Source of the DNA: Candidatus Hydrothermarchaeum profundi
Lineage (GTDB): Archaea; Hydrothermarchaeota; Hydrothermarchaeia; Hydrothermarchaeales; Hydrothermarchaeaceae
DNA length: 64,000 nucleotides
NCBI GenBank assembly: GCA_002011125.2
Contig: MTMF02000009.1
Coordinates: forward strand, 1-64,000
Direction of reading: 5' to 3'
Shown here: positions 30,541 to 38,839 of the stretch, in pieces
How the letters are laid out: each line of letters begins with the position of its first letter
Position numbering within the stretch: position 1 is the first letter of the stretch
Notes under the pieces: generated by a model
Told to the model about the DNA's origin: nothing
Databases searched by the model: none
The model's input: only the letters and a program-made list of their open reading frames with translations
Translations under genes and position numbers: made by a program

Positions 30541-30563
30541 GAGGTGAGAAGTGGCGGTACCTC
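30541..30563 (+). promoter_or_regulatory. GAGGT/ACCTC hairpin in the cobQ-cbiB gap
   Basis: In the 134 bases between cobQ and cbiB, GAGGT at 30541-30545 can pair with ACCTC at 30559-30563. The first arm belongs to the Shine-Dalgarno-like GGAGGTG that precedes an 8-codon frame (GTG at 30551), while cbiB itself starts 38 bases later with no visible ribosome site. This may be a translational control leader or chance. Confidence 0.25.
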
Positions 30564-30600
30564 ATCCTAGAACCTAGAAGGGGTTTCCTCCACATAAAAG

Positions 30601-31527
30601 ATGAACGAACTCCTAGCTATTCTTCTCATAGCTGTGATAGTCGACCGCATTTTTGGGGAGCCTCCTCCAATCTTACACTCTACTGTCTGGATGGGGAAGA
30701 TAATTGATTTTTTAAAAAATAATACTATTGGAAATAAAAGAATTTACAGCTTATTCGTCTTCTTATCAGTAACACTACTATTCTCATGTGGCACTTTTTT
30801 AGTTATTAAGATGCTTACGGGTATCCCGCAAATAATTCTCGGTAGTCTAATTTTGAAAATGCAGTTCTCATGGAAGGCTATGCGGCTCCACAGCATACCT
30901 ATTGTTGAATTAATAGAAAAAGGAGACATTATAAATGCACGAGAAAAAGTCGCGATGATTGTAGGCAGAAAAACAAAGTCGCTTGATGAGGAGCATGTAT
31001 TATCTGCTACCGTAGAATCGATAGGTGAAAGCTGTGTCGATGGAATAATCTCCCCCTTATTTTACTATGCGTTATTTAGCCCTCTAGGTCCAGCATTTGC
31101 GATTTCTGCGGCAGTATTCTATAGATCTACCAACACTCTGGATTCTATGATAGGCTACCGGAATATCGAAATAGGATTAATAGCAGCTAAGATGGATGAT
31201 GTTCTAAATTATATTCCTGCAAGACTAACTGCGGTAATGTTCATAGTATCTTCTTTTATGATAAAGATGAGATGGAAGAACTCAATCAAGGTATACTTTA
31301 GAGACAGAAATAAAACTCCAAGCCCAAACTCAGGCCAAGCGATGTCTGCGCTAGCTGGAGCTCTAGGAGTAAGACTAGAAAAAATCGGCTTTTACCAGAT
31401 TGGGGAGAGGATAGAAACATTAAAACCGCATGATGTTCTAAAAGCTCTTAACGTCGTAGATGTATCTGTATCGTTATTCGTAGGTTTAATAGCTGGGGTG
31501 ATACAACTTGTGGAATATATTGGGTGA
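30601..31527 (+). CDS. cbiB: Adenosylcobinamide-phosphate synthase CbiB
   Basis: Membrane enzyme that attaches the aminopropanol arm to cobyric acid. The 308 residues show the family opening AVIVDRIFGEPPPILHSTVW and MGKIID, the conserved RKTKSLDEEHVLSATVESIGE region, and SPLFYYALFSPLGPAFA..YRSTNTLDSMIGY (key part RSTNTLDSMIGY). Several hydrophobic helices fit a membrane protein. It ends 20 bases inside cobZ. Confidence 0.93.
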   Translation: MNELLAILLIAVIVDRIFGEPPPILHSTVWMGKIIDFLKNNTIGNKRIYSLFVFLSVTLLFSCGTFLVIKMLTGIPQIILGSLILKMQFSWKAMRLHSIPIVELIEKGDIINAREKVAMIVGRKTKSLDEEHVLSATVESIGESCVDGIISPLFYYALFSPLGPAFAISAAVFYRSTNTLDSMIGYRNIEIGLIAAKMDDVLNYIPARLTAVMFIVSSFMIKMRWKNSIKVYFRDRNKTPSPNSGQAMSALAGALGVRLEKIGFYQIGERIETLKPHDVLKALNVVDVSVSLFVGLIAGVIQLVEYIG

Positions 31528-31954
31528 GAAAGGTATAAGGAAAGAGGATATTTTAGATGCTGGATTGGAATTATTTGTTCCTCATCCCGGGATTGAAGAT
31601 AAAAAAAAAGCTAGAGAGATCCTTGAAAAAGAAATAAATATAGCTTTATCTGACCCTAATATTAATTCTCTCATATTAGCTGGATTATACCTTGAAGATG
31701 AGGGACTAAAAGGTAAAATACCGGGCATTAGTAAAGAGGAATTTGAAAAAGACCTTGCTTTTCTAGTAGCTGATGAGATTCTCGGTATGGCAATAGCTGA
31801 GTACATTGGGGGAATTCGCGCTAGGTTTGAGTATGTTAGATACGACACTAAAAAGCCGGGGATTCTGAAAAAGCTTGGTCCCATGGTAGATGATGTTATA
31901 TGTGGCCTAATAGCCGGCGCAACCTCCAAAATGTATAGTGAGAACGTGATTTGA
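31508..31954 (+). CDS. cobZ: Alpha-ribazole phosphatase CobZ
   Basis: Archaeal replacement for CobC, removing phosphate from alpha-ribazole phosphate or adenosylcobalamin phosphate; the fold is related to phosphatidylglycerophosphatase A. The 148 residues contain LDAGLELFVPHPGIED at the N-terminus and the PgpA-like MAIAEYIGGIRARFEYVRYD, then PGILKKLGPMVDDVICGLIA with its Asp pair. It begins at a TTG inside the end of cbiB and is followed at once by cobS. Location between cbiB and cobS supports the call. Confidence 0.88.
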   Translation: MWNILGEKGIRKEDILDAGLELFVPHPGIEDKKKAREILEKEINIALSDPNINSLILAGLYLEDEGLKGKIPGISKEEFEKDLAFLVADEILGMAIAEYIGGIRARFEYVRYDTKKPGILKKLGPMVDDVICGLIAGATSKMYSENVI

Positions 31955-31955
31955 A

Positions 31956-32687
31956 ATGCTCGAAGGAGTTAAAGGCATTATTGGGTTCTTAACGATAATT
32001 CCCATAGGAGGAAATGTCGAACTAGAAGAAACCGCTAGGTTCTCATGGACCTTTCCACTCGTCGGAGCGTTGCTTGCTTTTATTGCTGCTGCAGTAGGAG
32101 ACCTATCCTCACTATTATTCTCTACCTTTATAAGTAGTGCAATCGCTTTTTTTTCGTTACTCCTGCTGACCGGATTTCATCACCTTGATGGACTGTTAGA
32201 TTTTGGAGATGCTCTTATGTATAGGGGCAATATAGAAAAGAAACGGGCAATATTGGACGATGTGAATACTGGGGTCGGAGGATTTAGTATAGGTTTTTTT
32301 GTCCTGCTAATAAGCTATCTATCTATAGTCGAATCTCCTAACATTTATTTATCCCTCATTTTAGCTGAGACTTCCGCTAAGTTTTCCATGGTCTTAGGAT
32401 TATATTTCGGCAAACCATTTCATGAAGGATTAGGTAGAATTTTCATGGAAACAAATTTGAGTAAAATGATACTTTCTTTTGTTATCTACATCGGTATAAC
32501 GGCCCTACTTACAAGCCTTATGTTTTCTATTTTATTATCCTCAATTACCATCATTTTTTCCCTTTTCATAATAAGTTTATCAAACAAAACCCTTGGAGGA
32601 CTGAGTGGAGACGTATTTGGAGCTATGAATGAACTCACTAGGTTAGTAATTTTATTGGTGTTGACATGGAGATCGATGCCCTTATAA
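31956..32687 (+). CDS. cobS: Cobalamin synthase CobS
   Basis: Integral membrane adenosylcobinamide-GDP ribazoletransferase that joins the lower ligand to the corrinoid. The 243 residues open with GFLTIIPIGG and contain the metal-binding signature TGFHHLDGLLDFGDALMYRG near residue 73, followed by several membrane helices and the GGLSGDVFGAMNELTRLVIL motif near the C-terminus. Its end overlaps cobY by 22 bases, an arrangement of coupled translation. Confidence 0.94.
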   Translation: MLEGVKGIIGFLTIIPIGGNVELEETARFSWTFPLVGALLAFIAAAVGDLSSLLFSTFISSAIAFFSLLLLTGFHHLDGLLDFGDALMYRGNIEKKRAILDDVNTGVGGFSIGFFVLLISYLSIVESPNIYLSLILAETSAKFSMVLGLYFGKPFHEGLGRIFMETNLSKMILSFVIYIGITALLTSLMFSILLSSITIIFSLFIISLSNKTLGGLSGDVFGAMNELTRLVILLVLTWRSMPL

Positions 32688-33289
32688 TGGCAGGCGGAGA
32701 AGGGAGAAGACTTAAGAGCCTTATAGAAAAACCATTAGTTAAAATATTAGGTAAGCACCTAGTAGACTATGTAATAGAAGCTTTACAAAAATCAAAAATA
32801 AATGTGATATATGCAGCTACAAGTCCGAAGGCTCCAAATACCGAGAAATATCTAAAAGAAAAAGGGATCACCATAATCAGAACACCGGGGTGGGGATATG
32901 TCAAAGATATGGTTTATGCATTGAGGTTTCTTGGACTTGGTAAGACTCTTGTGATCTCGGCAGATTTGCCGCTGATAAAAGCGAAAGATATTGATTGGCT
33001 AATCAGCGAATACAAGAAACATGCTACTCCCTCCTTATGCTTGCTTGTACCAGCTTATATATTTGAAGAACTTGATATAGAGCCTAGCATCGTATTAGAG
33101 GGTAATGTACCAGCAGGTATTAATATAGTGGATGGTAAAAATTTAAATGGTCCTGAAACCAAGCTTATTTCAAATAGGATAGAATTCGCACTTAATGTCA
33201 ATACAAAAAAAGAGTTAAAATTAGCCGAAAGGAGGTTGAAAAATGCCGATCAGCAAAGAACTTTTAGAAATCCTCGCCTGCCCTATTGA
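32666..33289 (+). CDS. cobY: Adenosylcobinamide-phosphate guanylyltransferase CobY
   Basis: Archaeal enzyme that activates adenosylcobinamide phosphate with GTP, replacing bacterial CobU. The 207 residues have a nucleotidyltransferase start DALIMAGGEGRRLKSLIEKP, then TPGWGYVKDMVYALR and the metal-binding VISADLPLI near residue 95. The last 16 codons overlap the next gene by 47 bases, so the C-terminal tail NADQQRTFRNPRLPY may be a read-on into that gene rather than conserved sequence. Confidence 0.9.
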   Translation: MEIDALIMAGGEGRRLKSLIEKPLVKILGKHLVDYVIEALQKSKINVIYAATSPKAPNTEKYLKEKGITIIRTPGWGYVKDMVYALRFLGLGKTLVISADLPLIKAKDIDWLISEYKKHATPSLCLLVPAYIFEELDIEPSIVLEGNVPAGINIVDGKNLNGPETKLISNRIEFALNVNTKKELKLAERRLKNADQQRTFRNPRLPY

Positions 33290-33524
33290 TAAGAAAGATG
33301 TCGAATATAAGAAAGATGAGGACTTTCTCTTATGTAAAAAATGCGATATCCGTTATTATGCTGAGAGAATGAAACAAAATACTTGCCCTAAGTGCGGTGA
33401 GGAAATGGAAAAAATTAAAGGGGAGGTCTTAGTCTGCGTAGAATGTAATAGATGGTACCCTATTATAGATGATATACCACACATGTTACCCGATGAGCTT
33501 AGGGAAGACCTAGCTGGGCAGTAG
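33243..33524 (+). CDS. Trm112-like protein with an extra zinc ribbon
   Basis: A 93-residue protein whose ends match Trm112-type small zinc proteins: PISKELLEILACPIDKKDV at the start and CVECNRWYPIIDDIPHMLPDE at the end. The normal family needs about 60 residues. Here a further segment with CKKCDIRYYA and CPKCGEEMEKIKGE is inserted, giving CxxC pairs in a row (CKKC, CPKC, CVEC). Trm112 activates methyltransferases acting on tRNA, rRNA and release factors. GGAGGTTG precedes the ATG, which lies within the end of cobY. The call for the family is good; the insertion is unusual. Confidence 0.78.
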   Translation: MPISKELLEILACPIDKKDVEYKKDEDFLLCKKCDIRYYAERMKQNTCPKCGEEMEKIKGEVLVCVECNRWYPIIDDIPHMLPDELREDLAGQ

Positions 33525-33613
33525 ATGCTCCTTGATAAAGATCATATGACCTCGAGATAAGCGGATATTGCCAATAGACATTGAATTGAAATTACTTAGG
33601 ATAAATCATGAAT

Positions 33614-33676
33614 CTATTGCAGATTTAAAACTGTTTTTACAAAGCCTGCTATCCAACTCTTCAATAATTGCTTCAT
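33614..33676 (-). CDS. Possible 20-residue amphipathic peptide coupled to pheA
   Basis: The TAA of pheA overlaps an ATG (TAATG) that opens MKQLLKSWIAGFVKTVLNLQ and then TAG. The product is basic and amphipathic. Translational coupling is possible because CGTGGA lies just before, but frames of 20 codons are common by chance. Confidence 0.2.
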   Translation of the reverse strand: MKQLLKSWIAGFVKTVLNLQ

Positions 33677-34482
33677 TATCCACGCGGGTAACTGCCAAGT
33701 ATTTTAAGGAAAGTTGTTTTCCTTTCTAACTCTTTTAATGCTTTCTTTATATGAACCTCCTTTCTATGGCCCTCAAAATCTATAAAAAAAATATAATCTC
33801 CTAAAGCTTTTCTTGATGGTCTAGACTCTATTTTGGTAAGATTTATATTTCGCTTATAAAATACCCCGAGAGAATGATACAGTGCCCCAGGAATATGTTT
33901 TAACCCAAATATTATAGAAGTCTTATCGTTTCCTGTAGGCTCATGATCATACTTTGATATTACAAGAAATCGGGTTTGGTTGCTATCTCTATCCTGTATG
34001 TCATCTTTTAAAATCTCTAAACCATAAAGGTCCGCTGCCACGCGAGGGGCTATTGCGGCTGCTTCCTTTAGTTTTTTCTCAGATATCTCTTTGGCGGCTT
34101 CCGCAGTACTAGGGAAGTTCCTCGTTTTTACTTTTATCTCTCTCAGAAAATTTTTGCATTGCGCCAGAGCATGAGGATGCGAGATTACTTCTCTAACTTC
34201 TGACAACTTAGTGCCAGGCAAGACCATAAGACTGTGGTGTATATCTAACGTAATTTCTCTATAAACTTTTAGATCTTTTGACATTAAAAGGTCTAACGTC
34301 ACCCCTACTGAACCTTCAAGAGAATTTTCAACTGGAACAATACCGTACCCAACTTCTCCCTTTGATACTTTCTCAAAGATCTCAATAATATCATTACATA
34401 GGTAAATTTCTGGATTTTTATCAAACTTATAAGCCGCTTCCTCACTAAATGTTCCCCTAGGACCTAAAAGAGCTATTTTCAT
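33676..34482 (-). CDS. pheA: Prephenate dehydratase
   Basis: Converts prephenate to phenylpyruvate in phenylalanine synthesis. The 268 residues start MKIALLGPRGTFSEEAAYKF, with the active-site region VPVENSLEGSVG near residue 50, the conserved DRDSNQTRFLVIS near residue 163, and a C-terminal ACT domain with IESRPSRKALGDYIFFIDF that senses phenylalanine. ATG at 34482 overlaps the stop of chorismate mutase by four bases, so the two consecutive enzymes are co-translated as separate chains. Confidence 0.95.
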   Translation of the reverse strand: MKIALLGPRGTFSEEAAYKFDKNPEIYLCNDIIEIFEKVSKGEVGYGIVPVENSLEGSVGVTLDLLMSKDLKVYREITLDIHHSLMVLPGTKLSEVREVISHPHALAQCKNFLREIKVKTRNFPSTAEAAKEISEKKLKEAAAIAPRVAADLYGLEILKDDIQDRDSNQTRFLVISKYDHEPTGNDKTSIIFGLKHIPGALYHSLGVFYKRNINLTKIESRPSRKALGDYIFFIDFEGHRKEVHIKKALKELERKTTFLKILGSYPRG

Positions 34483-34739
34483 CTCTTTTCCTCTTGGATT
34501 TTCTTACTGTGGGATATCACTAGCCGCATTAATTCTTCAATGAATTCTTCGTCAAGTTCCTTAGAAGATTTCTTGCAGTTTTCTATAATGCTAGCTTCCC
34601 TCTCATTATCCTCGATTCTTAAGCCTAGTTCCCGTTTTAATTTTGCTATTTCGTTTACTATCTGGAATCTTCGTTCCAGTAGTTTGATGATCTTCCTATC
34701 GATTTCATCTATTTCTTCTCTCATCTCTTGTAATTTCAT
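34479..34739 (-). CDS. Chorismate mutase, AroQ type
   Basis: All-helical enzyme that rearranges chorismate to prephenate. The roughly 86 residues show MREEIDEIDRKIIKLLERRF, then IAKLKRELGLRIEDNEREA and the C-terminal helix EELMRLVISHSKKIQEEK, the usual AroQ pattern. I chose the ATG at 34739 because the upstream in-frame extension (from a TTG at 34802) has no family similarity; the ATG at 34724 is also possible. It heads the two-gene pheA operon. Confidence 0.85.
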   Translation of the reverse strand: MKLQEMREEIDEIDRKIIKLLERRFQIVNEIAKLKRELGLRIEDNEREASIIENCKKSSKELDEEFIEELMRLVISHSKKIQEEKR

Positions 34740-35106
34740 CCGAAAATTCTTTATTACTATTGCTAATATAACATTTTCCACTTTTTTCAAATTTTTTCTC
34801 AATATTCATTCCCACTCCTTCATTCTTATGCAAAGCACCACTCTCTTGCTGTTGACTGATCGGCAACAGAATAAAAGACCGCTTTGTCTACTCAGAGTCT
34901 CACTTTCCTTTACCATGATAAGTCCCAAGAGATTCACTGTTGACGGCTTTAAGAACTCCCTGGAAACTACCTAGGGGTTCTATAAAGACTAAGAGAAGGC
35001 AGATCAAGAGAAGCATAATTTCTTATTTTTGTTCATATCAAATGGTTACATAGAGTGCTAGGAAGAAAAGATAATATTTATCTTCTATTATACCAATCTT
35101 CTTTCT
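34740..35106. other. Intergenic stretch without a credible gene
   Basis: About 370 bases between chorismate mutase (minus) and the HEPN gene (plus). It contains a small hairpin CTGTTG...CAACAG near 34848-34867 and a TATA-like region before 35107. I found no tRNA-like fold and no convincing protein frame. Confidence 0.4.
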
Positions 35107-35532
35107 ATGGAGTTAAATAGGGTAAAACGCTATAAAGATAAGACTTCACGAATATTCCAGGATATAGTGGATATAGAGGAATGGACGTCTTCAAAAGAAG
35201 GATTTCTTGAAGACAGGAAAACAAGGCTTGCAACCTACAAGGCTTTTCAGGAGGCGGCGGAAGCAGTAGCAGACATTGCAGCAATGATGATTAAGGATAC
35301 CGGTGAAGTGCCCAAAGATGATTATACTAACTTAGAGATGCTCTATGAGAAAAAGATATTATCATCAGAATTAAAAAATGCTCTTAAAGAAGTAAATGGC
35401 CTAAGGAACAGATTAGTTCATGATTATAATGGAATTACTGATGAAATAGCCTATAGGTCAATAATGAGGCTATCAAAATCCGTTGAGGAATTTGCAAAGG
35501 CGGTTGAGAAATGGCTATCGAAAAAAATCTAA
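35107..35532 (+). CDS. hepT: HEPN-domain RNase toxin (HepT-like)
   Basis: Four-helix HEPN protein, in this context the toxin of a HEPN/MNT type VII system. The 141 residues contain the catalytic R-x4-H motif in LRNRLVHDYNG near residue 100, preceded by a helix rich in Leu/Ala (YKAFQEAAEAVADIAAMM). HepT cleaves RNA and is silenced when MntA attaches AMP to a conserved Tyr near the motif; here HDY provides that Tyr. The next gene overlaps by 22 bases and encodes the antitoxin. Confidence 0.88.
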   Translation: MELNRVKRYKDKTSRIFQDIVDIEEWTSSKEGFLEDRKTRLATYKAFQEAAEAVADIAAMMIKDTGEVPKDDYTNLEMLYEKKILSSELKNALKEVNGLRNRLVHDYNGITDEIAYRSIMRLSKSVEEFAKAVEKWLSKKI

Positions 35533-35915
35533 AAAAAGAATTTTCGTTCTTAGAGAATATAAAGGATGTCCTGGCTGTATTGCTTTTTGGTTCACATGCA
35601 AAAAATGAAGCTACAGTAAGAAGTGACATTGACCTCTGTATTGTTGCTCCAGCAGCAGATAAAGATAGCCTCCTTTCTTTTATTCTACAAAGCGTTAATA
35701 GCTCCAGATATCATATTTGGTTATTCGAGGAACTCCCTCTTTACATGAAAAAAGAAGTTATAGACAACCACAAGGTTATTCTATGTAGAGATAAGCTTAA
35801 CCTTTACGAGTACTTCTACTTTGTTAATAAACTTTGGAAAGATCAAGAGCACAGGCAGAGAGTGACACTAAAAGATCTTAAGGAAATCTTGAATAAGCGT
35901 AGTAGTACAGCTTAG
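35511..35915 (+). CDS. mntA: MNT-type nucleotidyltransferase antitoxin (MntA-like)
   Basis: Minimal nucleotidyltransferase that inactivates its HEPN partner, in studied pairs by AMPylation. The 134 residues carry the core motif VLLFGSHAKNEATVRSDIDL (GS...DxD) near residue 24, a following strand LCIVAPA, and a helical C-terminal half (YEYFYFVNKLWKDQ). The ATG lies inside the end of hepT, so the two are coupled. The locus is a compact, complete-looking type VII toxin-antitoxin unit. Confidence 0.87.
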   Translation: MAIEKNLKKEFSFLENIKDVLAVLLFGSHAKNEATVRSDIDLCIVAPAADKDSLLSFILQSVNSSRYHIWLFEELPLYMKKEVIDNHKVILCRDKLNLYEYFYFVNKLWKDQEHRQRVTLKDLKEILNKRSSTA

Positions 35916-36135
35916 AAAAAACGAAATACCATTGTAGAGGATACCTAGACTACTATTTTGGTGCCTGTAGTACTACCACAGTATCCAATAGAATCATCTT
36001 TAAATTAGTTTCATTAAGCTACCGTCTCAATACAGAAGAGATTAAACGCCAAAAAGCAAGATTTTGAATAACCTCTTTTTAGCGGAAGAATTAAAAATTT
36101 AGAAATTATAGAAGAATAAAGAAGGTTTTAGCTTT

Positions 36136-37068
36136 ATGGTGGTAATAAATCTCCATTTCCATAAGATTTTAATAGTAACCTTAGCTGTACTCCTGCTTAC
36201 TCCAATTCAGGGTTACGCCACTAAATTCCTTTCGTACAAGATAGTAGGAAAAATTGAAGATAGCCAAGTAGTAGAGGATGTGGTAATTGTACTTTTGAAT
36301 GATGGAACATCAGATCTACTCTCTGCAAGGTTTACTGTACCTGAAGGTTTTGAAATAATATCTGTTAGAGATTCTTATGGTGAGCTACGCTATACTGCCT
36401 CGATTAGCGGAGGAATAGTAGTAGATTTCTTTTTTATGGAACCTATCAAGCCCGGCGAAACTAGGGTAATCATTTTAAAGCTTAGATCAAATTCTCTTAT
36501 AACAGATAAAAACGGATATTCAGAATACCTATTAGTTTTCACGCCAAGAACACCCATACAAGAGTTTGAACATGTGCTTATACTCCCAAAAGATTCAAAG
36601 CTATATTCCCCGAAGGAGTCTGCCCCATTAGTTTTTCCAGACGCTAATGTTAGTTATAAAGATGATAAACCGGTTATAACTTGGAAAAAAGAATTAGAAG
36701 CAAATCAGCCTGAAGTTTTTTTAGCGAGATATAAAGTTAATAAATTTGGATTATTACGTTATATCCTAGTAGGCATAGTAGCTCTTGGAGGAAGTGCCTT
36801 TATAGCACTAGTTGGAGTAAAATTTCGGTCGAGATACAGGAAAATTAAAGCATTGAATTCCCTTAAAATACTAAATGAGAGAGAGCGAAGTGTGATTGAA
36901 ATGATAATCAAAAATGAAGGTTTACCACAATATCAACTCCAGTTAGAACTGGGTTATTCTAAGGCAAGTTTGAGTAAAATTTTAGCAAAGCTTGAATCTA
37001 GAGGCTTAATTAGGAAAAAAAGATTTGGAAAGATAAATAAATTGTATATAGGAGATAAATTACGATAG
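36136..37068 (+). CDS. Membrane-anchored winged-helix regulator with an outer sensor domain
   Basis: 310 residues in three parts: an N-terminal signal or anchor helix (about residues 8-27, ILIVTLAVLLLTPIQGYA), a beta-rich extracytoplasmic domain to about residue 200 (EDVVIVLLNDGTSDLLSARF, PGETRVIILKL), a membrane helix at about 207-230 (LLRYILVGIVALGGSAFIAL), and a cytoplasmic winged helix at about 245-310 (NERERSVIEMIIKNEGLPQ, LELGYSKASLSKILAKLESR). This is the COG2512-like plan of archaeal membrane-bound regulators. It probably senses envelope state and controls the secreted-protein genes just downstream. Target and signal are inferred. Confidence 0.8.
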   Translation: MVVINLHFHKILIVTLAVLLLTPIQGYATKFLSYKIVGKIEDSQVVEDVVIVLLNDGTSDLLSARFTVPEGFEIISVRDSYGELRYTASISGGIVVDFFFMEPIKPGETRVIILKLRSNSLITDKNGYSEYLLVFTPRTPIQEFEHVLILPKDSKLYSPKESAPLVFPDANVSYKDDKPVITWKKELEANQPEVFLARYKVNKFGLLRYILVGIVALGGSAFIALVGVKFRSRYRKIKALNSLKILNERERSVIEMIIKNEGLPQYQLQLELGYSKASLSKILAKLESRGLIRKKRFGKINKLYIGDKLR

Positions 37069-37120
37069 TTTCTTTAAAAGTTGAAACAGTTTCCTCAACA
37101 ACTCTAAATAAAGTTTCCTC
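37067..37120. repeat. Three AGTTTCYTY direct repeats upstream of the secreted-protein gene
   Basis: AGTTTCTTT at 37067-37075, AGTTTCCTC at 37088-37096 and AGTTTCCTC at 37112-37120 repeat at 21 and 24 bases, about two helical turns, between the membrane-bound regulator and the secreted-protein gene. This is a plausible binding array for that regulator. The first copy overlaps the regulator stop codon. Confidence 0.45.
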
Positions 37121-37156
37121 TGAATTTATGTGTAAAAAACAGGAGGTTTAGTAAAA

Positions 37157-38839
37157 ATGGCTACAAAGAAAATTTTGATTATTAGCTCGATTTTAATGTT
37201 AATAGCAGCGACTTTGGGAACAGCGATGGCACAGCCACCTGTAGACGTTCCTGGTAGAAAAGTCCTTATCCACAGGTTTAACGTGGCTTTTTACCAAATG
37301 GAAACACTTAGAATAGGTATGGACGAAGTTATTGAATATGCTCAAGAGATCAATGCTTCAACTGAAAAATTAGAAGAGCTTAGAGATGAATTTGTTTCAA
37401 AAGCTACCGAGCTAAATGAGTCGGCTGAAAAAGGTGATTTGAAGGAATTCAATAGCGTATTGGCCGATATAAGAGAAATAGTAAAAGAATTTAGATTAGA
37501 ATCCCATAAAGTACTTGGAGATAAAGTGGGAGAGGCGCAAGTGAGAGTTGCTCAGGCATTACAAGAGAATAGGGACTATCTGCTCAGCTTAGTTGAAAAT
37601 ATCGCTAAATCAAGAAAGGAAGCCGACTTAGAGGTTGTGGATAAGGCCCTTGGAGATGCAGAAAAAAAAGTTGATAAATTAAAGGAAAAAGGTGCAAATG
37701 TGACCCCACTAAAAATTGAGCTGAAGAAAATTAAAGAAAAGAGAGAGGCTCTCAGAGAGAAACTTGATGCAGCAATAGAATCCTGTAAAGGAGTAGGACT
37801 GGAGCAATGCAATACAACAGAAGCCAAAGAATATAAAGCCTTAAAAGAAGAGATAAAACGCGAATTCAAAGAACTTAGGGAGGCTTCCAAGAAGACGTGG
37901 AATGTGGTTGCGCTATCAAACATTGTTAGGGCCTCAGAAAATATAGTAGAAAAAGCAAAGGAAAGGTTAGAAAAATTAGAAGAGAGAGGTATAGATGTAA
38001 CGGTTCCTCTAGCAAAACTAGATCAAATTCAAGAAATGTTAGATTCTGTTGAAGGAAAACTTCAAACCGGCGAATATGATGAGGCCATAGAAGAATTAAA
38101 GGCTGCCAGAGACGCTTTTAGGTCTATAGGAAGAGAAATAAGCGAGGCTATAAAGGAAGCCCGTAGAGGTCCACCTGAAGAAGTAGGGAAACCAGAAAAA
38201 ATAAAGGTCGAGGAAAAAGAGGATGGGACGAAGATTAAAGTAGAAGGTGACATAGATTTATCTGGAGAAGCAAGAATTACGCTTGAAAAGCTAGTCTCCA
38301 GCCTTAAAGGAGCTTCGGTAACAACAAGTCTCAAGCTGAAAATTGAAAAAGAAAATGGAGAAATTACAAACGTTGAAGCAAAATTAGAGGGCAATGCCCT
38401 CACCGCAGAGCAGAGAGAACTTTGGAATATACTTCAGGAAGAAGTAAAGTCATTGGTGCAAAACGCCTCCAAAGAAGATATTGAACTAGACATTGAAATA
38501 GAGCATGAAATTGAAACACCTGAGATAGAAATCAAAGCAAAGATAAAAGGAAATCAAACTGAAGTGGAAATAGAGAAAGAAGGAATGACTACTAAATTTG
38601 TCCTGAACACAACAAATAGGGGAGAGATAATATCAGAGATAGCCAGCAGAACCGAGCTGCCTGAATCTGAGGTTCAGACTATCATAGAGATTAGTGAAGA
38701 AGAAATCGAGATAGAGCATGAAGTAGAAATAGAGAAACCAGAAGGTTCTCAATTTAAGAAAGAAGAAACAGAAGAAGCTGGCGAGAGCGAAGAAAGAGGA
38801 CCTCCTGAAGGAGTACCCGCTCAAGGAGGGAAACCATGA
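37157..38839 (+). CDS. Secreted Glu/Lys-rich coiled-coil protein
   Basis: A 560-residue exported protein with a clear signal peptide (KKILIISSILMLIAATLGTA then MAQ, cleavage near residue 25). Residues about 40-340 are helical and heptad-like with repeated RL.KLEE.GIDV-type units (GANVTPLKIELKKIK, ERGIDVTVPLAKLDQIQEML). Residues about 345-540 are beta-like and extremely acidic (DIELDIEIEHEIETPEIEIK, EEEIEIEHEVEIEKPE). The C-terminal tail is rich in Gly/Pro/Glu. There is no C-terminal membrane anchor. GGAGGTTT stands before the ATG. Function is unknown; the charge suggests an envelope, cation-binding or spacer role. It is coupled to the following lipoprotein gene by ATGA overlap. Confidence 0.75.
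   Translation: MATKKILIISSILMLIAATLGTAMAQPPVDVPGRKVLIHRFNVAFYQMETLRIGMDEVIEYAQEINASTEKLEELRDEFVSKATELNESAEKGDLKEFNSVLADIREIVKEFRLESHKVLGDKVGEAQVRVAQALQENRDYLLSLVENIAKSRKEADLEVVDKALGDAEKKVDKLKEKGANVTPLKIELKKIKEKREALREKLDAAIESCKGVGLEQCNTTEAKEYKALKEEIKREFKELREASKKTWNVVALSNIVRASENIVEKAKERLEKLEERGIDVTVPLAKLDQIQEMLDSVEGKLQTGEYDEAIEELKAARDAFRSIGREISEAIKEARRGPPEEVGKPEKIKVEEKEDGTKIKVEGDIDLSGEARITLEKLVSSLKGASVTTSLKLKIEKENGEITNVEAKLEGNALTAEQRELWNILQEEVKSLVQNASKEDIELDIEIEHEIETPEIEIKAKIKGNQTEVEIEKEGMTTKFVLNTTNRGEIISEIASRTELPESEVQTIIEISEEEIEIEHEVEIEKPEGSQFKKEETEEAGESEERGPPEGVPAQGGKP

Noticed and set aside
34803-35040. Possible RNA gene or 36-codon minus-strand frame in the chorismate mutase/HEPN gap
   Set aside because: No tRNA fold, no box C/D pattern that holds together, and the frame has unlikely composition and no good ribosome site.
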